DNA of 6,817 nt, taken from positions 1 to 6,817 of the forward strand of contig JBJEPV010000166.1 in the NCBI GenBank assembly GCA_051881415.1, in the 5' to 3' direction. Shown piece by piece: positions 1-4,746 of the stretch. The notes beneath the pieces were generated by a model. The model had not been told where the DNA came from, did not search any database, and saw nothing but the letters and a program-made list of their open reading frames with translations. Source of the DNA: Fimenecus sp051881415 (GTDB lineage Bacteria; Bacillota; Clostridia; Oscillospirales; Acutalibacteraceae). A program made the position numbers and the translations under genes. Numbering within the stretch: the first letter of the stretch is position 1; every line of letters starts with the position of its first letter.

Positions 1-319
1 GAAAACCTGTTAAGACAACATTTTCCGTAATCAGTAGGGGACGCTTCACAAGCATACCGTCCGTGGCAAGCAACCGTAATTGTTCTTCCTCGGTCATCGC
101 GGGCAATTTGTCTTTTAACTGCATAGATTTATACAAAAGCCCGCTTGTGTTAAAGAATTTTTTGAGTGGCAGACCGCTTCTTTTATACCACGCCTGTAAT
201 TCGTCAAACGTTGGATTTTCCGTTTTGATGTTGCGCGCCTCGAACACAAATCCGTTGTCCGAAAGCCATTGTTTTGCCTTTTGGCAGGTTGTGCATTTGG
301 GGTATTCTATAAACAGCAT
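1..319 (-). CDS. ArsC/Spx-like arsenate reductase family protein (3' end cut by window edge)
   Basis: This is a small thioredoxin-fold protein of the ArsC/Spx/YffB family. It reads from an ATG at 319 and stays open to the window edge, so 106 residues are visible; family members are usually about 115-120 residues, so only a short tail is missing. The N-terminus has the redox motif C9-T-T-C12 after a short beta strand (MLFIEYPKC). Further on are the family-typical NTSGLLYK block (about residues 57-64) and DGMLVKRPLL (about 87-96), with the Arg-Pro pair that supports the active cysteine in ArsC-like proteins. AAAGGA lies 8 nt before the ATG. The gene starts 25 bp after the pyk stop with no terminator between, so it is probably co-transcribed with pyk. 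Membership of the family is clear. The substrate is not: many such proteins are not true arsenate reductases, and the CxxC also resembles the Spx redox switch. No ars genes are visible nearby. Confidence 0.87.
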   Translation of the reverse strand, partial: MLFIEYPKCTTCQKAKQWLSDNGFVFEARNIKTENPTFDELQAWYKRSGLPLKKFFNTSGLLYKSMQLKDKLPAMTEEEQLRLLATDGMLVKRPLLITENVVLTGF

Positions 320-344
320 GGTCTTTTTCCTTTCCGCCGAAATT

Positions 345-1763
345 TTACAGCTTTTCCACTTTGAGCATATTGGTCGTGCCCGAAATCCCCAAAGGAATGC
401 CCGCGGTAATCACAACCACATCGCCCGCCGTGACCAGCCCGTTTTTGCGGGCAACCTCTACCGCGTGTGAGAATAATTCGTCGGTGTTTTTCTTTTCGTT
501 GCATAAAAGCGGCACAACGCCCCACGACAGATTCATTTGTCGGCAAACGGTTTCGTCCGTAGTGCACCCGATAATCATACATTGCGGGCGGTGCTTGGAA
601 ATCATACGCGCGGTCGAGCCGCTTTTGGTCACGGTGATAATTGCCTTTGCACCGAGGTCGTGCGCCGTGGTGACCGTCGCGTGCGAAATTGCGTCGGTAA
701 TGCGGCGGTTGGCTTCTGTTGCGGCATTGTTAAAATGTGTTACATAGTCAATCTGTCCTTCGGTGGTTTCGGCAATGCGCGACATCGTTTCGACTGCCTC
801 CACAGGGTGCGCGCCCGCCGCCGTTTCGCCCGACAGCATAATCGCCGAGGTTCCGTCGTAAATCGCGTTGGCGACATCGGTAATTTCCGCACGCGTGGGG
901 CGGGGATTGGTAATCATGGATTCGAGCATTTGTGTTGCCGTAATCACCTGTTTGCCCGCGCAGTATGCCTTTTTGATAATCTTTTTCTGAATGGAGGGTA
1001 TCATTTCAAACGGAATTTCCACACCCATATCGCCGCGCGCAACCATCACGCCGTCCGCTTCCCCAATGATTTCGTCAATGTTGCGTACGCCGTCCATATT
1101 TTCAATTTTGGCAATAATGCGCACATTGCGCCACCCGAGGGCATTGGTGAATTTGCGCAGATACGCGACATCCGCCGCCGTGCGCACAAACGAAGCGGCA
1201 ATGTAATCAAAGCCCAGTTTCGCGCCGAATTCCAAGTCGGACATATCCCGTTCGGAAAGGTAGGGCATGGAAAGCTCCACGCCGGGCACATTCACGCCCT
1301 TACGGTCGGAAAGCACGCCGCCGTCCTGCACGGTGCAGACAATATCGGGGTCACTTACGCTTTTGACCGTCAGGGAGACAAGTCCGTCATTGATGAGAAT
1401 TTGCGTGCCGACCGTGACATCGTGCGGCAACTCTTGAAACGAAACCGAAGCAATTTTGTTGTCGCAAGGTACATCACGGGTGGTTAAGGTGAATTCGTCA
1501 CCCGAAAAAACTTCAACCGGTTTGTGGTCTTTGAAAACGCCCAACCGGATTTCAGGCCCTTTGGTGTCGAGCATCGTGGCAACCTGCAAACCTAATTTTT
1601 CGCGGGCGGAAACAACCGCTTGAAAACGAGTCTCATGGGTTTTGTAATCCCCGTGTGAGAAGTTAAAGCGCGCAACATTCATCCCCGCACGCATCATATT
1701 TTCCAAAACTTCGGGCTTGTCCGTAGACGGCCCTACCGTACAAATAATTTTCGTTTTACGCAT
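345..1763 (-). CDS. pyk: Pyruvate kinase
   Basis: Cytosolic glycolytic enzyme converting phosphoenolpyruvate and ADP to pyruvate and ATP. The product has 472 residues, the normal length for the short form that lacks the extra C-terminal PEP-utiliser-like domain seen in many Bacillus-type enzymes. Visible motifs are the N-terminal KTKIICTVGPS, RFNFSHG (R32, N34, S36), DTKGPEIR (66-73), the signature IIAKIEN with catalytic K219 and metal ligand E221, VARGDMGVE with D245, and TATQMLESM (275-283). E71 in TKGPEIR is the glutamate associated with K+-dependent enzymes. TKSGSTA (379-385) sits where allosteric sugar phosphates bind in relatives. The reading frame is also open from a GTG at 1772, but that codon lies inside the Shine-Dalgarno, so the ATG at 1763 is preferred. 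A consensus promoter lies upstream and the ArsC/Spx-like gene follows 25 bp downstream. No key residue is missing. Confidence 0.97.
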   Translation of the reverse strand: MRKTKIICTVGPSTDKPEVLENMMRAGMNVARFNFSHGDYKTHETRFQAVVSAREKLGLQVATMLDTKGPEIRLGVFKDHKPVEVFSGDEFTLTTRDVPCDNKIASVSFQELPHDVTVGTQILINDGLVSLTVKSVSDPDIVCTVQDGGVLSDRKGVNVPGVELSMPYLSERDMSDLEFGAKLGFDYIAASFVRTAADVAYLRKFTNALGWRNVRIIAKIENMDGVRNIDEIIGEADGVMVARGDMGVEIPFEMIPSIQKKIIKKAYCAGKQVITATQMLESMITNPRPTRAEITDVANAIYDGTSAIMLSGETAAGAHPVEAVETMSRIAETTEGQIDYVTHFNNAATEANRRITDAISHATVTTAHDLGAKAIITVTKSGSTARMISKHRPQCMIIGCTTDETVCRQMNLSWGVVPLLCNEKKNTDELFSHAVEVARKNGLVTAGDVVVITAGIPLGISGTTNMLKVEKL

Positions 1764-1768
1764 AGAAA

Positions 1769-1777
1769 TCACCCTTT
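1769..1777 (-). promoter_or_regulatory. Ribosome binding site that fixes the pyk start
   Basis: On the minus strand AAAGGGTGA ends 5 nt before the ATG at 1763. The alternative GTG start at 1772 is part of this same motif, so the ribosome cannot use both. This supports a 472-residue pyruvate kinase rather than 475. Confidence 0.75.
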
Positions 1778-1786
1778 AAAAAAGAC

Positions 1787-1814
1787 GAGGAAATAGAATT
1801 TTCAAATTTTCCTC
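1787..1814 (-). promoter_or_regulatory. Stem-loop at the predicted 5' end of the pyk transcript
   Basis: On the minus strand GAGGAAA (1814-1808) pairs with TTTCCTC (1793-1787), a 7-bp stem with a 14-nt AU-rich loop. The stem starts about where transcription should begin from the promoter just upstream (6 nt after TATAAT). Three nucleotides after the stem comes a run of six T, then the AAAGGGTGA ribosome site. It could be a 5' stabilising hairpin or a weak terminator-like attenuator. The pairing is seen directly; the role is inferred. Confidence 0.5.
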
Positions 1815-1820
1815 AAATAC

Positions 1821-1849
1821 ATTATATTCTTTATTTTGTCAAATGTCAA
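1821..1849 (-). promoter_or_regulatory. Consensus sigma-A promoter of pyk
   Basis: On the minus strand there is a perfect -35 box TTGACA (1849-1844) and a perfect -10 box TATAAT (1826-1821), separated by exactly 17 bp of AT-rich spacer. Transcription should begin near 1814, giving a leader of about 50 nt before pyk. A second TTGACA (1842-1837) lies inside the spacer but is far too close to the -10 to act with it. The perfect match suggests strong constitutive expression of the pyk unit. Confidence 0.9.
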
Positions 1850-1898
1850 GCCGCTTCCGTACTTTTCTGCTTTATAATAGTATGCCGAAAGGAAATGC

Positions 1899-1943
1899 AA
1901 AAAATCCCTGCCGCAATGCAAGTGTATGCACACGGCAGGGATT
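1899..1943 (-). terminator. Intrinsic terminator of ilvC
   Basis: An 11-bp perfect inverted repeat (AATCCCTGCCG at 1903-1913 and CGGCAGGGATT at 1933-1943) is followed on the minus strand by a run of T (plus-strand A 1899-1904). The 19-nt loop contains a second small pairing, TGCA at 1917-1920 with TGCA at 1927-1930, so the hairpin can extend inward. It begins about 35 nt after the ilvC stop and about 50 nt before the pyk -35 box, so it separates the ilvC and pyk units. Confidence 0.9.
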
Positions 1944-1977
1944 CTATGTTTTTGTGTTTTACTGCGAAAAACAGGAA

Positions 1978-3003
1978 TCAGTTGTTGATGAATTTATCTT
2001 TTTCATCGTTCCAGCTATACAGCTTTCTGACTTCTTCACCGACTTTTTCCGACGGATGTTCAGCGGCCAATTTGCGCATGGCTTTGAAGTGTACCTGACG
2101 GCCTGCGGGGGACATATCCAACAGGAATTCTTTGGCAAAGGTGCCGTCCTGAATATCGGAAAGAATTTTCTTCATTGTCTTTTTGGTTTCGTCCGTAATC
2201 AACTTCGGCCCGGTGACATAGTCGCCGTATTCCGCGGTGTTGGAAATGGAGTAACGCATCCCGGCAAAACCGCTCTGATAAATCAAATCGACAATCAACT
2301 TCATTTCGTGAATGCATTCAAAGTATGCGTTGCGCGGGTCATAGCCTGCTTCGCAAAGGGTTTCAAAGCCCGCCTGCATCAACGCGCAAACGCCGCCGCA
2401 AAGCACAGCCTGCTCACCGAACAGGTCGGTTTCGGTCTCGGTGCGGAAAGTGGTTTCCAAAACGCCGGCTCTTGCACCGCCGATGGCAAGCGCATATGCA
2501 AGCGCCATATCGAGCGCTCTGCCGGTAGCATCCTGCTGCACAGCGACCAGGCAGGGAACGCCCTTGCCCGCCTGATATTCCGAACGGACGGTATGACCGG
2601 GGCCTTTCGGTGCAACCATGGTTACATCGACATCTTTCGGCGGGGTGATGCAGCCGAAGTGAATGTTAAAGCCGTGCGCGAACATCAGCATGTTGCCCGC
2701 TTCCAGGTTCGGCTCAATGTCTTTCTTATACATATCTGCCTGCAACTCATCGTTGATGAGAATCATAATAATATCGGCTTTTTTTGCCGCTTCTGCCGCG
2801 GTGTAAACCTCAAAGCCCTGTTTTTCCGCCTTTGCCCAGGATTTACTGCCCTCGTAAAGACCGATAATCACATTGCAGCCCGACTCTTTCGCGTTGAGCG
2901 CGTGTGCGTGCCCTTGGCTGCCGTAGCCGATAACGGCAATCGTTTTGCCGTCGAGCAGGGAAAGGTTGCAGTCCTCTTGATAAAACATTCTTGCTTCTGC
3001 CAT
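1978..3003 (-). CDS. ilvC: Ketol-acid reductoisomerase, class I
   Basis: Second common enzyme of branched-chain amino acid synthesis: Mg2+-dependent isomerisation and NAD(P)H reduction of acetolactate or acetohydroxybutyrate. The product has 341 residues, as expected for the short class I form. The N-terminal Rossmann domain carries GYGSQG (26-31), followed by the cofactor-selecting loop LYEGSKSW (49-56). AHGFNIHFG supplies H110. The C-terminal knotted helical domain has the metal and substrate residues D193 and E197 (ETDLFGEQ), E229 and E233 (YFECIHE), and S254 (YSISNTAEYG). The ATG at 3003 is chosen because GGAGG (3013-3017) lies 9 nt upstream and class I enzymes start this way. The 20 codons of open frame before it fall over the 5' leader and operator region and are not coding. 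The gene has its own promoter and terminator, and a GntR regulator gene lies just upstream on the same strand. Confidence 0.97.
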   Translation of the reverse strand: MAEARMFYQEDCNLSLLDGKTIAVIGYGSQGHAHALNAKESGCNVIIGLYEGSKSWAKAEKQGFEVYTAAEAAKKADIIMILINDELQADMYKKDIEPNLEAGNMLMFAHGFNIHFGCITPPKDVDVTMVAPKGPGHTVRSEYQAGKGVPCLVAVQQDATGRALDMALAYALAIGGARAGVLETTFRTETETDLFGEQAVLCGGVCALMQAGFETLCEAGYDPRNAYFECIHEMKLIVDLIYQSGFAGMRYSISNTAEYGDYVTGPKLITDETKKTMKKILSDIQDGTFAKEFLLDMSPAGRQVHFKAMRKLAAEHPSEKVGEEVRKLYSWNDEKDKFINN

Positions 3004-3034
3004 ATGTAGATGCCTCCAAATAATAATATTTTGT

Positions 3035-3068
3035 GTTGTGTGACAACTTTCGCTTGTTGTCATACAAC
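3035..3068 (-). promoter_or_regulatory. Paired 13-bp operator-like palindromes at the ilvC transcription start
   Basis: Two tandem palindromes read GTTGTATGACAAC (3068-3056) and GTTGTCACACAAC (3047-3035) on the minus strand, both of the form GTTGT-N3-ACAAC. They are separated by 8 bp with centres 21 bp apart, two turns of B-DNA, so bound dimers would lie on one face. The first begins 1 bp after the -10 box and covers the predicted start site, so occupancy should block RNA polymerase. The form matches TnGTnnnACnA, typical of the FadR subfamily of GntR regulators. The inner arms can also pair with each other (TGACAAC-N8-GTTGTCA), so an RNA hairpin in the leader is an alternative. Confidence 0.7.
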
Positions 3069-3069
3069 T

Positions 3070-3097
3070 ATTATAGCCTATTTTTTCCGGTTGTCAA
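3070..3097 (-). promoter_or_regulatory. Sigma-A promoter of ilvC
   Basis: On the minus strand a perfect -35 TTGACA (3097-3092) and a perfect -10 TATAAT (3075-3070) are separated by 16 bp. The -35 lies inside a 9-bp palindrome GTTGACAAC (3098-3090) that shares a half-site with the downstream operator pair. The promoter starts only a few bases after the end of the gntR gene. I see no terminator between them, so read-through from gntR is also possible. Confidence 0.87.
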
Positions 3098-3104
3098 CAC
3101 TTTT

Positions 3105-3818
3105 TTACTGTTTTTCCAAAGAAATCTGTTCGTTGAGCACCGCGTGGTGCAAATGCACGGTGATTGCGCTTTTTAAGCCTTCTGCGTCGCGCTTTTCCAA
3201 AAAGTGCATAATCAAAATATGGTCTTTGTAAGCGTCCTCGGCAACGATGTCCAAATTGTAATTCAGTTCAAAAGTCTGTTCAATCGTCTGTGTCAGCATC
3301 GGCATAAACTGTCCCAAAAATTCGTTGTGCGACGCCTTAATCAGTGCGCCGTGAAACGCGCTTTCCGAAGCGATACGCTTTTTGCTTTGCGGATTTTGGA
3401 GGATTTGGTTTTGACATTCCTCACCGAGTTTTAAAATCTCCGCAATTTCGCTGTCCGTCGCGCGCTTGCAGGCGAGAGCGGCCGCCTCCGGCTCAAAAAT
3501 CAACCGCGCTTCGTACAAATCCCGCAGGGTGACCTTCATTTCGGACAGATTTTGCAAGGCGATGCCGCTTTTGGCATATTGGTCGATTTGCGCGGCAACA
3601 AATGTCCCGCGTCCGCGCCGCACCTCTAAAATGCCTTCATAGGTGAGCAACCGAATGGCCTCGCGTACCGTGGTACGGCTGACACCGAGGTCGCGCGCCA
3701 ATTCATTTTCATTCGGCAGTTTTTCTCCGAACCCGTAAATGTGCTGTTCGGTAATCATGTTTTGCAGGGCTTCTGCGGTCTTTTGTGACAGTGTTTTCTT
3801 TTGCATAGGTATGCTCAT
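3105..3818 (-). CDS. GntR family transcriptional regulator, FadR subfamily (FCD domain)
   Basis: Cytoplasmic DNA-binding regulator of 237 residues. The N-terminal winged helix-turn-helix spans about residues 8-75, with the classic GntR pattern LPNENELARDLGVSRTTVREAIRLL (34-58) and the wing EVRRGRGTFV (65-74). The C-terminal all-helical FCD ligand domain (about 98-230) shows D100, E103 and R105 in RDLYEAR, H156 in AFH, H200 in KDH and H222 in VHLHH, consistent with the usual FCD metal and carboxylate site. FCD regulators typically sense small organic acids; the ligand here is unknown. The ATG at 3818 is preferred because its promoter leaves a short leader and a weak GAGAAAG lies upstream; ATG 3806 (MQKKTL) is possible. 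The frame is open upstream to 3977, but that stretch spans the promoter. It sits directly upstream of ilvC, whose promoter holds matching operator-like sites. Confidence 0.93.
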   Translation of the reverse strand: MSIPMQKKTLSQKTAEALQNMITEQHIYGFGEKLPNENELARDLGVSRTTVREAIRLLTYEGILEVRRGRGTFVAAQIDQYAKSGIALQNLSEMKVTLRDLYEARLIFEPEAAALACKRATDSEIAEILKLGEECQNQILQNPQSKKRIASESAFHGALIKASHNEFLGQFMPMLTQTIEQTFELNYNLDIVAEDAYKDHILIMHFLEKRDAEGLKSAITVHLHHAVLNEQISLEKQ

Positions 3819-3845
3819 TCGCTTTCTCGGAACAATATTTACATT

Positions 3846-3874
3846 ACTATACAATAACTTTCCGAAAAAAGCAA
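3846..3874 (-). promoter_or_regulatory. Probable sigma-A promoter of the gntR gene
   Basis: On the minus strand TTGCTT (3874-3869) and TATAGT (3851-3846) are separated by 17 bp. The predicted start near 3838 leaves a leader of about 20 nt to the ATG at 3818, supporting that start codon. No GTTGT-N3-ACAAC copy is visible here, so autoregulation through the ilvC-type site is not supported. Confidence 0.6.
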
Positions 3875-3920
3875 AACAAATTTTACAAGCACGCCTTTCG
3901 CACCACCCGTTTCCCGTTTG

Positions 3921-3928
3921 CGTACAAT
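3921..3928 (+). promoter_or_regulatory. Possible sigma-E type -10 element upstream of yunB
   Basis: CGTACAAT differs by one base from CATACAAT, the -10 form used by the mother-cell sporulation factor sigma-E, and lies about 10 bp before the yunB ribosome site. YunB is a sigma-E regulon member in Bacillus subtilis, which is why I looked. A good sigma-E -35 element is not visible at the right distance (around 3900-3906), so this is tentative. Confidence 0.3.
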
Positions 3929-3951
3929 AATAAAAAACAGGTGTGGTTCTT

Positions 3952-4644
3952 GTGAAAAACAGACAGCCCAAACGCAAAGTCCGTACCGAATGGAAACTGC
4001 TGTTGATAACGGCGGCGCTCGCCGTAGTCGGTGCGATTTTGCTTTCCTATATGCGTCCTGTGATTTTGGCATATGCCCAAACCGTTGCCAAACGAATGCT
4101 TTTGTCCGCCGCCAACGAAGCGGTGGTCAATGTCCTGCGGGAGACTAATACGGATTATGACGATTTGGTGCGCCTTTCCACCGACGCGGACAACCGCATT
4201 ACGGGCTTGCAAATTGACGCGCTCGCCATCAATTTGCTGAAAAGTCAAATTTCTTTGGAGATTGAACGCATTGCCGCCGCAGAGGATACCTTTTATACTT
4301 ACGTTCCCATCGGCTCCTTTTTGGGCAGTGAATATACGGCAGGGCGCGGGCCGAAAATACGGTTTTCCATGCAGGTGACCTCCAACAGCGCCGTGGAGTT
4401 TCAGTCGGAATTTAAAGACGCGGGCTTAAACCAAGTTGTCCACCGCATTTATTTGTATATCACCGTGACAGGGCGGCTGGTATTGGCAGGCGCAAAGGAT
4501 ACCTTTTCGGTGGAAACCTCCGCATTACTTGCGGAAACGGTCATTGTAGGGTTGACGCCCGACGCATTCACCGAGGTCAACGAGGGTATAAACGGCGACA
4601 TCGCGGATAAAATCAGCAACTACGGCGCAGAAGCCGCGCCGTAA
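3952..4644 (+). CDS. yunB: Sporulation protein YunB
   Basis: Membrane-anchored sporulation protein of 230 residues. A basic N-terminus (MKNRQPKRKVRTEW) is followed by one hydrophobic helix (about 15-33) and an extracytoplasmic domain. Family features are the amphipathic stretch with a conserved asparagine (AANEAVVNVL, 53-62), VPIGSFLGSEYTAGRGPKI (118-136), the QSEFKDAGLNQVVHRIYL block (151-168), and AETVIVGLTPDAF (194-206). In B. subtilis YunB is a mother-cell protein needed for efficient sporulation; its biochemical role is not defined. GTG at 3952 is chosen over GTG at 3943 because AGGTG (3939-3943) lies 8 nt before the former and overlaps the latter. It is divergent from gntR and 102 bp upstream of the glycosyltransferase gene. 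Its presence is the best evidence that the organism forms spores. Confidence 0.9.
   Translation: MKNRQPKRKVRTEWKLLLITAALAVVGAILLSYMRPVILAYAQTVAKRMLLSAANEAVVNVLRETNTDYDDLVRLSTDADNRITGLQIDALAINLLKSQISLEIERIAAAEDTFYTYVPIGSFLGSEYTAGRGPKIRFSMQVTSNSAVEFQSEFKDAGLNQVVHRIYLYITVTGRLVLAGAKDTFSVETSALLAETVIVGLTPDAFTEVNEGINGDIADKISNYGAEAAP
4621..4643 (+). repeat. GC-rich hairpin spanning the yunB stop codon
   Basis: TACGGCGC (4621-4628) and GCGCCGTA (4636-4643) form a perfect 8-bp stem with a 7-nt loop, ending one base before the end of the TAA stop. No T-run follows (the next bases are AATCGGCAAAACGGG), so it is not a typical intrinsic terminator. It may protect the yunB message 3' end or may be an accident of alanine-rich codons. 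Confidence 0.4.
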
Positions 4645-4677
4645 ATCGGCAAAACGGGCAATACTTTTGAAAACGGA

Positions 4678-4706
4678 TTGATTTCCGCGGGGATTTGTGG
4701 TATTTT
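4678..4706 (+). promoter_or_regulatory. Possible sigma-A promoter of the glycosyltransferase gene
   Basis: TTGATT (4678-4683) and TATTTT (4701-4706) are separated by 17 bp, and TGG directly before the second box gives an extended -10 (TGn). Each box matches 4 of 6 consensus bases. The predicted start near 4713 leaves a leader of about 34 nt that contains the AAAGGAGA ribosome site at 4733-4740. It would let the glycosyltransferase be expressed independently of yunB. Confidence 0.4.
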
Positions 4707-4746
4707 GATGTAGAACAAATTTCGTATCAAACAAAGGAGAAACAGC

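Noticed and set aside
537..1487. Plus-strand open frame of 316 codons opposite pyk
   Set aside because: The frame is rich in His, Arg, Asn and Phe with no domain pattern, as expected of the complement of a biased coding frame. Pyk is unambiguous on the other strand.
1873..1878. Plus-strand TATAAT between ilvC and pyk, as a possible antisense promoter into ilvC
   Set aside because: The -35 position (1850-1855, GCCGCT) does not resemble TTGACA and no extended -10 is present, so a chance match in AT-rich DNA is more likely.
1899..1943. The ilvC-pyk intergenic hairpin as an attenuator or riboswitch in the pyk leader
   Set aside because: It lies upstream of the pyk -35 box, so it is not in the pyk transcript. 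Its position 35 nt after the ilvC stop and its T-run orientation fit an ilvC terminator.
1843..3009. Long plus-strand open frame of 388 codons opposite ilvC
   Set aside because: It is fully antisense to a clear ilvC, has no recognisable protein character, and lacks a ribosome site. It arises from the codon bias of the ilvC strand.
3004..3063. Upstream extension of IlvC by 20 residues
   Set aside because: It would start at the predicted transcription start and cover the operator pair. GGAGG lies 9 nt before the ATG at 3003, which gives the standard class I N-terminus.
3004..3104. T-box or leucine attenuator leader for ilvC
   Set aside because: The leader from the predicted start to the ATG is only about 60 nt, with no T-box sequence, no antiterminator and no leucine/valine-rich leader peptide.
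3819..3977. Upstream extension of the GntR protein by 53 residues
   Set aside because: This stretch contains the likely gntR promoter and reads as a Cys- and Phe-rich sequence unlike any GntR N-terminus. Family members begin a few residues before the helix-turn-helix, as with ATG 3818 or 3806.
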